This document shows, piece by piece, positions 8,596-17,127 of a stretch of DNA of 43,680 bases (position 1 is the first letter of the stretch; each line of letters opens with the position of its first letter). The notes below the pieces were generated by a model. That model did no database searches, was not told where the DNA came from, and saw nothing but the letters and a program-made list of their open reading frames with translations. The position numbers were made by a program, and so were the translations under genes. This stretch comes from Planctomycetota bacterium (GTDB taxonomy: Bacteria > Planctomycetota > Phycisphaerae > Phycisphaerales > UBA1924). The stretch covers positions 1 through 43,680 of the forward strand of contig JACTNA010000025.1 of NCBI GenBank assembly GCA_014584315.1, written 5' to 3'.

Positions 8596-8718
8596 CGGAG
8601 TGGCGGAGTGGCGGCGTGAGAAGCAAGGGGCACAGGCGGGACGCCTGTGCCACCATTCAGGGCATCACTCCGACACTTCGTGACTTCGCCACTGCGTCAC
8701 TTCTTCACTGCTTCACTT
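8596..8718. repeat. Nested palindromic repeat, copy 2
   Basis: The outer part consists of GACGGAGTGGCGGAGTGGCGG on the left and complementary-style CACTTCGTGACTTCGCCACTGCGTCACTT words on the right. The core is GGCACAGGC (8629-8637), GGGAC, GCCTGTGCC (8643-8651). The layout is the same as at 5254-5412, but the outer words differ. It lies between convergent genes. Confidence 0.75.
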
Positions 8719-8728
8719 CCCGAGTCCT

Positions 8729-9196
8729 TCACTCGCCGAAGTCGATCGTTCCGCTGTCGGAGAATGAGACGCTGGGACGGTTAAGCCCCGCCTCGAACAT
8801 CGCCTCGGCGAACGCGCCGGGCGTGACGTAGCGCAGCGTCCCGTGGAGCCGGTAGGGGCGGGCGCCGCGGAGCGTGGCTTCGCCCGTGCCAAAGGGGACG
8901 ACGGCGGGGAGGCGTATCTGCTGCGTGCCGTCGCGACGGAGCGTCGCCTCGGCGGACCGCTCGCCCGAGAAGACGCGCCGGCCGTCCACGCTCAGCGAGT
9001 AGAACACCTGTCGCAGCGGGAGTTCGACGGAGTTCGGGTTCTCGGCGTCGAGGACGAACTCGACGGCGACGCCCTCGCTCGTCCGCTCGACGACGTAGAC
9101 CTCGCTCACCGAGAGCGACGGCGCACGGGCGCCTGAGCAGCCGACGAGGGCGAGGGAGAGGGCGAGAAGGGTGTACGCGAGCGGGCGGGTCTTCAC
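8729..9196 (-). CDS. LEA14-like (LEA type 2) lipoprotein
   Basis: This 155-residue protein has a lipoprotein signal peptide (YTLLALSLALVGCSG, lipobox Cys near residue 20). The rest is one domain resembling the LEA-2/WHy fold: VAVEFVLDAENPNSVELPLRQVFYSL is the typical NPN block, followed by alternating hydrophobic strands. Such proteins are membrane-attached and linked to desiccation or stress, though the role in bacteria is not established. The GTG start is 6 nt after TACCCT, without an SD, again suggesting leaderless transcription. Confidence 0.8.
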   Translation of the reverse strand: MKTRPLAYTLLALSLALVGCSGARAPSLSVSEVYVVERTSEGVAVEFVLDAENPNSVELPLRQVFYSLSVDGRRVFSGERSAEATLRRDGTQQIRLPAVVPFGTGEATLRGARPYRLHGTLRYVTPGAFAEAMFEAGLNRPSVSFSDSGTIDFGE

Positions 9197-9208
9197 GCGG
9201 GGAGGGTA
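9197..9208 (-). promoter_or_regulatory. Leaderless-type -10 for the lipoprotein gene
   Basis: TACCCT (9208-9203, minus) is followed by 6 nt and then the GTG at 9196. Confidence 0.4.
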
Positions 9209-9244
9209 TCACAAGGGCGAGCGGGTGTGATGTGGAGGCTGCTC

Positions 9245-9264
9245 CGGGGCCTGGACAGGCCCCG
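9245..9264 (-). terminator. Hairpin after the DUF5658 gene
   Basis: An 8-bp perfect stem, CGGGGCCT (9245-9252) with AGGCCCCG (9257-9264) and loop GGAC, lies 11 nt past the DUF5658 stop. There is no U-tract. Confidence 0.45.
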
Positions 9265-9275
9265 CCCCGATCGGG

Positions 9276-9785
9276 TCACGAGCCGCCCAGGGGCTGGGCG
9301 AAGGAGACCCACTCGTCGCCGACGTGCTCGGGCATGGCGGCGAGCGCGCCGGCGAGGGCGGGCGCGGCCTCGACGTAGGCGACCCACCGGACCATGAGCC
9401 AGACCAGCACGGCGCAGCAGAGCAACGCCGCGAACTCCGCCACGCCGCGCCGCCTCAGGCGCAACAGGATGCCGACGGCCAGGGCGGTGCTCGCGAGCTT
9501 CCACGCCACCAGCGACCCCGGCCCGCCGCCGTGCATCACGATGCGGGCGAGCGGGTTGCTCTCGATCATGCCGACGTGGTTGAGGTAGGTCATCGTCATG
9601 GCGAGGTCGGCGAGGCTCATGACGACGACGGCGGCCATGAGCACCGCGACCCGGCATCCCCGCCAGTGCGAGCCGAGCAGGACGACCCAGCCCCCCCACG
9701 CCCGGAGCGGGTGGTGGCAGGCCCCGAAGGCGGCCGATGCGCCCCCCCGAACGCCCACCCCGGCCTGTGACGAGCGGAAAGCCAT
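9276..9785 (-). CDS. DUF5658-like small integral membrane protein
   Basis: This 169-residue protein has a non-hydrophobic N-terminus and then about four hydrophobic segments. The DUF5658 signature is visible: LADLAMTMTYLNHVGMIESNPLARIVM near the middle, an Asp early in one helix and the E-x-NP motif after it, then WKLASTALAVGILL. The function of the family is unknown. The ATG at 9785 is preferred over the upstream TTG at 9821. It is divergent from the large propeller gene. Confidence 0.65.
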   Translation of the reverse strand: MAFRSSQAGVGVRGGASAAFGACHHPLRAWGGWVVLLGSHWRGCRVAVLMAAVVVMSLADLAMTMTYLNHVGMIESNPLARIVMHGGGPGSLVAWKLASTALAVGILLRLRRRGVAEFAALLCCAVLVWLMVRWVAYVEAAPALAGALAAMPEHVGDEWVSFAQPLGGS

Positions 9786-9934
9786 GTCCGCAACGCATTT
9801 CGGCGCGCCTTGGCGGGTCAATGAGCCGAGAAGGTGCCATACTTCCCTCGGAGCACGACGACCCTCCCGGCCGTGCCGTTGCGGCGGAATGTGAGGGTCG
9901 TGCCGAAAGGCCGCTGTGGCGGGAGGCAGGCCCC

Positions 9935-12900
9935 TTGAACCGGCTCAGACGAACGGCGGCCCGGCTGGTTGGGGTGGTCCTGGTTCTCGGGCTGTCGGCG
10001 GGCGCGCCGGCGCAGGTGCCCAACCCGGTCTACATGGACGACTCGCCGCGGGCGCGCGACGCGCTGGGCCAGATCGACGCGCTGATCGCGGCGGGCAATC
10101 AGGCGGAGGCCGTGCGCGCGTTGCAGCGGCTGCTGGACGACGACGCCGACCGCGTGATCGAGACGGTCCAGGACTCGCACCTGCTCGTGAGCGTGCGTCG
10201 GCGGGTCCACGAACGGCTGCTGGGCGACGCGGACCTGCTCGAGCGCTATCGGGCGGCCGAGAGCGAGCGGGCGCGGGCGATGCTGGGCTCGGGCGAGCCC
10301 GGTGCGGTGGAGCGGTCGCGGCTGCTCACGCCCGCGGGGTTCGACGCCGCGCTGGTCGTGGCGCGCGAGCATCTTGAGGCGGCGCGGTTCGAGGCGGCGC
10401 GCCTGACGCTCGAACAACTCGAGACGCACCCGGATCGCGCGGCGGACGTGGCTCGGGGGCGCGACGCGGCGGCCGCGCTCGCGCTCGTCGCGTCGTATCT
10501 CGACCGTCCGTCGGTGTGGGCGCGGGCGGAGCGGTGGTCGCGCGAGGCCGCGCCCGATCGCCGGGCCGTCGCGTGGCCCGAGGCGGCGGGGGTTCGCTCG
10601 CTGGACCCGACGCACGCCGGCCCGGAGATGGACCCGGCGACGCTGCTGCCGACGCCGATGCGCACGGTCGATCTGCGCCCCGGTCGGCGCGAGACGGAGC
10701 GTCCGGCTCGTTCGGGGCACGGCGGGTCGCTCATCGAGGCGCCGTGGCTGTACCCCGCGGTCGTGGGCGACGTGGTGTACGTGAGCGACGGGCAGGCGAT
10801 CAGCGCGTGGGACCGTTTCACGCTCGCGCCGCGGTGGCGGGTGGTGCCGCGCGGGAGCGACGCGGCGGCGATCATGGACGAGCCGTTCACGGCGCGGCAG
10901 GTGCGCTTCGCCCGCACGGTCGAGGACGCGAACGTCGTCGTCGTCGCCGACCGGCTCGCGATCGCGGCGACGGGGATGGCGGCCTCGGGCGGGCGAACGG
11001 GCGACACACGCCTGCACGCGCTGGACCGGCGCACGGGGCGGGTGCTGTGGTCGGTCGCGCCCGATGCGCTCGACCCGCAGCTGGTCGAGGCGACGGTGCG
11101 CGGGCCGGCGGTCGTCGAGGGCGACACCGCCGTCGTCTCGCTGCGCAAGTTCCAGCAGTCGCGCCGCGTCGTGAGCCTGTACCTCGCGGGCCTCGACGTC
11201 GGCACGGGCGAGCTGCGCTGGCTTCGGCTGCTCGGCAGCGCGGGCTCGCTCGGGTTCCAGACGGTCGGGCGTGCCTCGGACTGGCCGCTGCTGCACGAGG
11301 GGATCGTCTATCGCGCCGACGAACTGGGCCTCGTCGCGGCGGTCGAGGCGGCGACGGGGCGGGTGGTGTGGGCGCGGCGCATGCCCGCGGTCGGGCGACA
11401 GGGCTACCCCTTCACGCTCCCGTGGGCGACCAACCAGCCGGTCCCCGACGGCGAGACGCTGCTGCTGATCGCGCCGGGTCGGCAGGCCGTCGTGCGCCTC
11501 GACCTTGCCACGGGCGCGATGCTCGGGGTTCGCAACGCCGCGGACCTCGGCGAGCCGGATTACCTCGTGCGCATCGGCGACCGGCTCGCCGCGGTGGCGC
11601 AGAACCAGATCGCCTTCGTTCCGATCGCGGAGGTCGAGAGCGCGGCCCCGGCGAGCCTCCGCTTCGGCGAGGACGGGATTGTCGGGCGCGTGGTGGTCTC
11701 GGGCGGGCGGCTGCTCGCGCCGGTGGCCGAGGGCGTGGCCGTGGTCGATCCCGACGCGCCGGCCAACGCCCGCATCGTCCGCCTCGACGCCTCGGGCAAC
11801 CTGCTCGCGCTGGACAGCCAGTTGCTGGTGCTGGGCAACGAGCGGTTGCACAGTTACCTGGTGTGGGAGGAGGCTGCCCGCGTCCTGGGGCGACGGATGG
11901 AGGAGACGCCCGACGACCCCGACCCGGCGATCACGTTCGCGGAACTCGCGTACCGGGCGGGGAAGCCGGACCGGATCATCGGCGCGTGCGACGCCGCGCT
12001 GGCCGCGATCGACCGCGACCCGATCTCGGAGGCGAACCGCGCGTCGCGCGAGCGGCTGTTCGGCGTGCTGCGGACGATGGTCGAGGCGGCGAGCCGCCGG
12101 TGGTTCAGCGAGGGCGCGGCGGACCCGAGCCGTCCCGACGCCCCCCCCTCGCCGCGCGACGAGCCGGTCATCGGCGACCTGCGGCTGCTGGAGGACCTGA
12201 TCGCTCGCCTCGGGCGCGTGGCGGATGCGCCGGAGCAGCGGGTGGCGCACCTGCTCGCGCTCGGGCGCCTGCGCGAGGTGCAGAACCGGCACGCGATCGC
12301 CGTCGAGGTGTACCAGTCGGTGCTGGCGGACGCCGCGCTGTCCGGTGCGGCGTGGACCGGCCCCACGCTGAGCGTGCGGGCCGACGTGGAGGCCTCGCGG
12401 CGGGTGCGGCGCATCGCCACCGAGCGCGGGCTGGGGCTGTACGCCCCGTTCGAGGCCGAAGCGGCCCAGCGGCTGGCGGGCGCGGGGGACGCGGGCGCGC
12501 TGGAGGCGATTGCGCGACGCTTCCCGATGGCCGAGGCCGGCGCGCGCGCGTGGATGCGCGCCGCCGAGTCGCACGAGCGGGCCGGTCGGGCGCCGGCGGC
12601 CACCGCCGCGCTCGAGGCGGGGATCGAGGTGCTCGAAGCCCGCGCGGCGGCCGGCTCCGCACCGGACCGTGCGCTGCTCGGCGAACTGGCGGGGCGTTTG
12701 GTCACGACGCTGGTGCGCTCGGGGCGGTACGACTCGGCGGCGGACCGGCTGGCCGCGCTCTCGGCGAAGCACTCGCGTCTTGCGCTGACGGTCGGGGGCA
12801 CGCCCGTGGACGCCGAGTCGCTCCGGGCCGAACTGCTCGGGCGCCGCGAGTCGGCGCGCCGGCTGGCGTCGGTGGGGGCGACGGTCGAGCGTGAGTCGGT

Positions 12901-14167
12901 GCAGGCGCTGCGGGGGTGGTCGCTGCTCCGCCCGCTCGTGCGCGAGGGCGCGCACCGGGACGCGGGCGGAGCGCTGCTCGCCTCGCCGGAGCGCAGCGCG
13001 GTCGCGCTGTGGACGCCCGACCCGAACGGGCCGGGCCTCGTGCAGCGGTGGGAGGCGACGCTCAGCGCGGTGCCGACGCTGCTGCGCATGGACCCCGAGG
13101 CCGCGGTGGTGTACGTCCCGGGAGACTCGGGCGGCACGTTCGCGCGGCTGTCGTCGGCGGACGGGGCGGTGGCCTGGCAGACGCAGCCGGTGGCGGACCT
13201 GCTGGCCGGCAAGGCGGACGGCGCGCTGGGCGACGACGTGCTGACCGAGACGCCGCTCGACGGGCCGGTGCGCTACAGCGACCTGCTCGTCGCGCTCGAC
13301 GAGCAGACGCTGGCGGTCGTCACGCGCAGCGGGGCCGTCGCGGTGGTGGACCTGGCGACGGGGCGCACGCTCTGGACGGCGCGCACCGACGCGATGGTGG
13401 TGCACGACGCGGACGCGGGCGCGGGGCTGCTGGCGGTCGGCGGCGCGGGGCGGCGCGCCGACGAGGCCGCCGAGCCGGAGCCGGTGCTCGCGGTCTACGA
13501 CCTGCGCACGGGGCTGCTGCTGAACCGCATCGGCGACGTGGTGGGGCGCGTGCGGTGGGTGCGCGTCACGCCGCGCGGCAGGCTGGTCGCGGGGCTGGAG
13601 CGCGGCATCCTCGCCCTCACCCCCCCCGCCGCCGACTTCGACTGGATCGCCACCGACGAGGCGGCCCAGGTCTCGGCCGGCGCGTGGACGCTCGACGACC
13701 GGCTCTTCCTGCTGACCGCCGAGGGCGACCTGCGGCTCGGCTCGGTCTCGACAGGGCGCCTGCGCGAGATGCCGCTGGAGACGCGCAACCGCGTCGAACC
13801 GACCGCCAGCGCGGACCTCGCGCCGCTGGGCGACCTGGCGCTCTTCGGCTCGACGCGGGGGCTGGTCGTCTTCGGCGAGGCGGCGCGCCTGGTCGGGGCC
13901 GACGCGCTGGACGGGTCCGTGCGGTTCATCGCGCCCGCCCTCGGCTCGCCGCACTCGGTCGCGGTGGAGACGCGCGGGACGCCCGACGCGGAGGGACGCG
14001 GCTCGACGCACGCGGTGATGATCTTCGAGTCGCAGACGGGGCGGCTGGTGGCGACGGAGCGCGTGCTGCTCGGCGCGCCGCCGCGTCGCGTCGCCCTCGT
14101 CGAGGGCCGCATCCTCATCACCGCCGGCCAGACGACACTCGTGCTCCCCGCACCCGTCGGCCGGTGA
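9935..14167 (+). CDS. Large secreted PQQ-like beta-propeller protein
   Basis: The product is 1410 residues. The signal peptide is RLRRTAARLVGVVLVLGLSAGAPAQV. Repeated propeller blades of the PQQ/BamB type are seen in two clusters: about residues 270-630 (for example ALDRRTGRVLWSV, LDVGTGELRWLRLLG, AVEAATGRVVWARRMP) and about 1040-1400 (VVDLATGRTLWTA, AVYDLRTGLLLNRIG). Between them lies a helical, TPR-like segment of about 350 residues. The start is taken as TTG at 9935, because GGGAGG lies 9 nt before it and the signal peptide begins there; ATG at 9821 is in frame but leaves a long unexplained N-terminus. It may be a scaffold or sensor at the envelope; no enzyme active site was seen. Its 3' end overlaps the convergent PEP-CTERM gene by 50 bp. 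Confidence 0.8.
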   Translation: MNRLRRTAARLVGVVLVLGLSAGAPAQVPNPVYMDDSPRARDALGQIDALIAAGNQAEAVRALQRLLDDDADRVIETVQDSHLLVSVRRRVHERLLGDADLLERYRAAESERARAMLGSGEPGAVERSRLLTPAGFDAALVVAREHLEAARFEAARLTLEQLETHPDRAADVARGRDAAAALALVASYLDRPSVWARAERWSREAAPDRRAVAWPEAAGVRSLDPTHAGPEMDPATLLPTPMRTVDLRPGRRETERPARSGHGGSLIEAPWLYPAVVGDVVYVSDGQAISAWDRFTLAPRWRVVPRGSDAAAIMDEPFTARQVRFARTVEDANVVVVADRLAIAATGMAASGGRTGDTRLHALDRRTGRVLWSVAPDALDPQLVEATVRGPAVVEGDTAVVSLRKFQQSRRVVSLYLAGLDVGTGELRWLRLLGSAGSLGFQTVGRASDWPLLHEGIVYRADELGLVAAVEAATGRVVWARRMPAVGRQGYPFTLPWATNQPVPDGETLLLIAPGRQAVVRLDLATGAMLGVRNAADLGEPDYLVRIGDRLAAVAQNQIAFVPIAEVESAAPASLRFGEDGIVGRVVVSGGRLLAPVAEGVAVVDPDAPANARIVRLDASGNLLALDSQLLVLGNERLHSYLVWEEAARVLGRRMEETPDDPDPAITFAELAYRAGKPDRIIGACDAALAAIDRDPISEANRASRERLFGVLRTMVEAASRRWFSEGAADPSRPDAPPSPRDEPVIGDLRLLEDLIARLGRVADAPEQRVAHLLALGRLREVQNRHAIAVEVYQSVLADAALSGAAWTGPTLSVRADVEASRRVRRIATERGLGLYAPFEAEAAQRLAGAGDAGALEAIARRFPMAEAGARAWMRAAESHERAGRAPAATAALEAGIEVLEARAAAGSAPDRALLGELAGRLVTTLVRSGRYDSAADRLAALSAKHSRLALTVGGTPVDAESLRAELLGRRESARRLASVGATVERESVQALRGWSLLRPLVREGAHRDAGGALLASPERSAVALWTPDPNGPGLVQRWEATLSAVPTLLRMDPEAAVVYVPGDSGGTFARLSSADGAVAWQTQPVADLLAGKADGALGDDVLTETPLDGPVRYSDLLVALDEQTLAVVTRSGAVAVVDLATGRTLWTARTDAMVVHDADAGAGLLAVGGAGRRADEAAEPEPVLAVYDLRTGLLLNRIGDVVGRVRWVRVTPRGRLVAGLERGILALTPPAADFDWIATDEAAQVSAGAWTLDDRLFLLTAEGDLRLGSVSTGRLREMPLETRNRVEPTASADLAPLGDLALFGSTRGLVVFGEAARLVGADALDGSVRFIAPALGSPHSVAVETRGTPDAEGRGSTHAVMIFESQTGRLVATERVLLGAPPRRVALVEGRILITAGQTTLVLPAPVGR

Positions 14168-14750
14168 ACGCGCCGAAGGCGAGCAGCGCGGCCGCGCCGC
14201 CCGGCGCGGGGACGACGTTGAACGTCACAATGCCGCCCGCGCCGGTGTAGGAGACGTGATTGCCAGCGTCATCAACATAAATAACTACGCTCGGCGCGCC
14301 GTTGTCCAAGGTAATCGAACGGAACGAGTAAAAGTCCGGAGTCCATCGCAGCGAGACGAGCACGATTGGATTCTGGTCCTCGAACGGACCGCCATATCCC
14401 CAACTGCTGGGATACTGATAGTGCTGGACTTCCCGGAGGTTGTTCTCGTCGTCAAGGAACCCAGCCTCGTTCCCACTGCCGAAGAACAGGTGGTTGACAC
14501 GGCTCTCGACGGTACCGCTCGCCCATCCTCCCTCTCCAAGAGTGTCGTACGGTCCGGCGGCGGCGACCCCACCCCCCGGCTGATCCTGGCGTGGGTCGAA
14601 GGCCACCCAGAGCGACAGCAGGGCGGATTCCCCAGGCCCGATCACCCCGTCGCCGTTGCCGGTGTCGGAGACGGTCCAGTACCAGGTAGCGACCTGCGCG
14701 GAGGCCGCGGCGGTGGTGGCTGCGAGGATGATGATCGGCGCGGCCCGCAC
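14118..14750 (-). CDS. PEP-CTERM-like exported protein, paralogue B
   Basis: This 210-residue protein begins with a signal peptide (RAAPIIILAATTAAASAQ). The body starts ATWYWTVSDTGNGDG and continues PGESALLSLWVAFDPRQDQ. It closes with VVPAPGGAAALLAFGAFTGRR, a PEP-CTERM-like sorting tail of the VPAP form with a hydrophobic stretch and a basic end. It is clearly a tandem duplicate of the gene at 14768-15376, 17 nt upstream. The GTG at 14750 is chosen because GGGAGGGAG lies just before it. The last 50 bp overlap the 3' end of the propeller gene on the other strand. The function of the body domain is not known to me. Confidence 0.8.
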   Translation of the reverse strand: MRAAPIIILAATTAAASAQVATWYWTVSDTGNGDGVIGPGESALLSLWVAFDPRQDQPGGGVAAAGPYDTLGEGGWASGTVESRVNHLFFGSGNEAGFLDDENNLREVQHYQYPSSWGYGGPFEDQNPIVLVSLRWTPDFYSFRSITLDNGAPSVVIYVDDAGNHVSYTGAGGIVTFNVVPAPGGAAALLAFGAFTGRRVRGARVSSGRR

Positions 14751-14767
14751 GGCGGCTCCCTCCCTCT

Positions 14768-15376
14768 TCAACGGCGGCGGCGCAACGCGGCAATGGCCCA
14801 CAGGCCGAGCGCCGCCGCACCGCTGGCGGGCGCGGGGACGATGTGGAAAGTCACCGAGCCGCCGGCGCCGGAGTAGAGAATGGTCGCGCCGAAGGCGTCC
14901 GTGTAAATGTTCGCGACGGGCGCGCCGTTGTCGAGGGACACGGTGCGGTTCGCGTATGTCGTCGGTGCCCAGCGGATGATGAACACATCGATGGGGTTCT
15001 CACTCCTGAAGTACCCGTCAAACACCCACGGGAACTGGAAGTGGTCGATGCCGAGGATGTTGTTCGCGTCGTCGAGCTTGCCGTCGCTCGTTGAGTACGG
15101 AAGGCGTTGTATCTTCTCTTCGACATGGCCCTGCGCCCATGCGCTGTTGCCGAGGATGTCGTAGAAGCCTGCCTGAGCCAGCCCGCCACCCAGTTGGTCC
15201 TGGCGCGGCTCGAAGGCGACCCACAGCGTGAGCAGGGCGGATTCGCCGGGTTCGATCAGGCCGTCGCCGTTGCCGGTGTCCGTCACAATCCAATACCAGG
15301 TCGCCACCTGGGCAATCGCATCGCACGCCGGAGCAGCGATCATTGCCGCAGCCATCACCGCAACACTTCGGCTCAT
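14768..15376 (-). CDS. PEP-CTERM-like exported protein, paralogue A
   Basis: This 202-residue protein has the signal peptide SVAVMAAAMIAAPACDAIAQ. Its body shares ATWYW-V-DTGNGDG, PGESALL-LWVAF-PRQDQ, TLDNGAP/SLDNGAP and YSGAGG/YTGAGG blocks with the next gene. The tail VPAPASGAAALGLWAIAALRRRR is PEP-CTERM-like. GGGAGG precedes the ATG. With the downstream copy it forms a two-gene unit transcribed from the promoter at 15440-15467. The paralogues probably end up at the cell surface or in a matrix after tail processing, by analogy with PEP-CTERM/exosortase systems; no exosortase gene is in the window. Confidence 0.8.
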   Translation of the reverse strand: MSRSVAVMAAAMIAAPACDAIAQVATWYWIVTDTGNGDGLIEPGESALLTLWVAFEPRQDQLGGGLAQAGFYDILGNSAWAQGHVEEKIQRLPYSTSDGKLDDANNILGIDHFQFPWVFDGYFRSENPIDVFIIRWAPTTYANRTVSLDNGAPVANIYTDAFGATILYSGAGGSVTFHIVPAPASGAAALGLWAIAALRRRR

Positions 15377-15439
15377 CGCCGGCCTCCCGGGCGCACGCGC
15401 TGCCCATCAGGCTCGAACATCGCGCTCCCTCCCCACCCA

Positions 15440-15467
15440 AGTTTACACCAGCCTCCGCCTGGCACAA
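15440..15467 (-). promoter_or_regulatory. Promoter of the PEP-CTERM gene pair
   Basis: On the minus strand, TTGTGC (15467-15462), a 16-nt spacer and TAAACT (15445-15440) predict a leader of about 57 nt ending in an SD. Confidence 0.5.
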
Positions 15468-15503
15468 GCCCGCAGCGGGAAAACGGCGGGGAGGCTCCGA
15501 GGC

Positions 15504-15968
15504 TCAGTCCGTCACGCTTGCCGGCTCGCGGCCGTGCTCCATGGCCTCGATCTTCTTGACGCGACGGGCGTGGCGGCCGCCGTCGAAGGGCGTGCGCAGG
15601 AAGACCTCGACGATCTTCTCGATCAGGCGGACGCCGAGGAGGTCGCCGGAGAGGCAGAGGACGTTGGCGTCGTTGTGGGAGCGGCTGAGCTGGGCGGTGA
15701 GTTCGTCGTGGACGACGGCGGCGCGCACGCCCGGGACCTTGTTGGCGGCGATGCTCATGCCGATGCCCGTGCCGCAGATGAGCACGCCGCGCTCGGCCTG
15801 GCCCGAGGCGACGGCGCGTGCGACGAGCGAGGCGGGTTCGGGGTAGTCGCAGACCTCGCCGCCGCAGTCGCCGAGGATCTGCACGTCGTGCCCCTCGCCG
15901 GCGAGTTTGGCGAGGAGGGTGCGCACGGCGGCGTTCCCGCGGTGGTCCGCGCCCAGAGCGATCTTCAT
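15504..15968 (-). CDS. rpiB: Ribose-5-phosphate isomerase B
   Basis: This 154-residue RpiB/LacAB-fold isomerase interconverts ribose 5-phosphate and ribulose 5-phosphate. ALGADHRGNAA at the start holds the substrate His. GVLICGTGIGMSIAANKVPGVRAA carries the catalytic Cys and the phosphate-binding loop. ARAAVVHDELTAQLSRSHNDANVL is the second signature. Its ATG overlaps the stop of the Sua5-like/phosphatase gene by 4 bp, indicating an operon. Confidence 0.95.
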   Translation of the reverse strand: MKIALGADHRGNAAVRTLLAKLAGEGHDVQILGDCGGEVCDYPEPASLVARAVASGQAERGVLICGTGIGMSIAANKVPGVRAAVVHDELTAQLSRSHNDANVLCLSGDLLGVRLIEKIVEVFLRTPFDGGRHARRVKKIEAMEHGREPASVTD

Positions 15969-17095
15969 GCGTCCAGTTCCTCCAGACGGCGTCGGACCAT
16001 CTCGAGCATCCGCGCGGCGGTGGTGTTGTAGACGGCCTGGGGGAGGCCAATCGGGTCCGGCACGTCGCTGCCGGTCGGGTCGAGCAGAACGGTACGCGCG
16101 TCCGCGCCGGGGTCGAGGGAGAGGACGGCGTCGCGGTGCATCGCGCCCATGGCGAAGATCGCCTCGGCGTCGCGGACGAGTTCGCGGGTCAGTTCGCGCG
16201 AGCGGTGCTGGAGCGGCTCGATGCCCAGTTCGCGCAGGGCGACGCCGACCTCGGGCGAGGCGGGCCGCCCGGAGGCCGCGGAAACGCCCGCCGAGACCAC
16301 GCGCGTCGGCACGGAGCCGGGGCCGGCGTTCTCGGCGAGCGAGCGGGCGATGGCCTCGGCCATCGGGCTTCGGCAGGTGTTGCCGGTGCAGACGAAGAGG
16401 ATCGTGCGCGTGACGACGCGCTGGACGTAGCGGGCTTCGAGCGCGCCCTCGCGCTCGACGGCGTAGGAGCCGTCGCGGCGCAGGCGCACGAGCGTCGAGG
16501 GTCGGCCGAGTCCCGGTGCGTCGTCGATGACGACGGCCACGCCGGCCTTGAGGGCGCGGTCGTCGCGCAGCGCGGCGGCGGCGTCGCGGTCGGGGGACCA
16601 GCCGGCGGTGACGGCGCGCTTCATCACGACGGGCACGCCGGCGTCGAGCAGGATGCGCCGCGTCGTCGGCTGGTTCGGCACGCGCACGCTCAGTTCGCGA
16701 CCGTTGTCGATGATCCCGGCACGCACGCCGATCGCCTCGAGCGACCGGGCGAGGCGGTCCTCTGGCATCTCGACGAAGAACTGCACGGGTCCGGGCGCGA
16801 GCCGACGCAGCAGGCGACGGTGCAGGGCGAACTCGAGCGTGACGACGCGCTCGACGGCTTCGACGCTCGGCGCGTGCCAGGTGAGCGGCTCGCCCTCGCT
16901 GGTGCCGGGGCCGGTGAGCGCGGCGAGGGCGGCGAGGGCTTCGTCGGAGGCCGCGTTCGCCGCGACGCCGTAGACGGTCTCGGTCGGCACGACGATGAGG
17001 CGGCCTTCGCGCAGGGAGGCCGCCGCGGAGGCGATCGTCGCATCGCGCCCGCCCGTCGACTGTTCCTCGATCGACCGCGCACCCGAACTCACCAT
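15965..17095 (-). CDS. Fusion: degenerate Sua5/YrdC domain plus low-MW protein phosphatase
   Basis: The protein has 376 residues. Residues about 15-205 are YrdC/Sua5-like: REGRLIVVPTETVYGVAANA is the ribonucleoside-binding motif. However, the K-x-R that normally follows reads LTGPGTSEGEPL, and the later SAN motif reads VVMKRAVTAG, so key residues for threonylcarbamoyl-AMP synthesis are missing. Residues about 215-370 form a low-molecular-weight phosphotyrosine phosphatase: ILFVCTGNTCRSPMAEA has the CX5R loop, and DPTGSDVPDPIG carries the general-acid Asp. The phosphatase half looks active; the YrdC half may be non-catalytic or altered. A promoter-like pair before the gene would fit a GTG start at 17092 (codon 2) equally well. 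Confidence 0.85.
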   Translation of the reverse strand: MVSSGARSIEEQSTGGRDATIASAAASLREGRLIVVPTETVYGVAANAASDEALAALAALTGPGTSEGEPLTWHAPSVEAVERVVTLEFALHRRLLRRLAPGPVQFFVEMPEDRLARSLEAIGVRAGIIDNGRELSVRVPNQPTTRRILLDAGVPVVMKRAVTAGWSPDRDAAAALRDDRALKAGVAVVIDDAPGLGRPSTLVRLRRDGSYAVEREGALEARYVQRVVTRTILFVCTGNTCRSPMAEAIARSLAENAGPGSVPTRVVSAGVSAASGRPASPEVGVALRELGIEPLQHRSRELTRELVRDAEAIFAMGAMHRDAVLSLDPGADARTVLLDPTGSDVPDPIGLPQAVYNTTAARMLEMVRRRLEELDA

Positions 17096-17098
17096 GTG

Positions 17099-17127
17099 AG
17101 TATGCGCAAAGGGCACCCCCCGATCAA
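17099..17127 (-). promoter_or_regulatory. Promoter of the Sua5-like/phosphatase-rpiB unit
   Basis: TTGATC (17127-17122), a 17-nt spacer and CATACT (17104-17099) on the minus strand. The -10 ends 3 nt before the ATG at 17095 and 6 nt before an in-frame GTG at 17092. Confidence 0.4.

Noticed and set aside
9818..14011. 1397-codon open frame on the minus strand
   Set aside because: It is a shadow of the propeller gene, composed of Arg/Ala/Pro-rich low-complexity sequence with no domain. GC-rich third positions keep it open.
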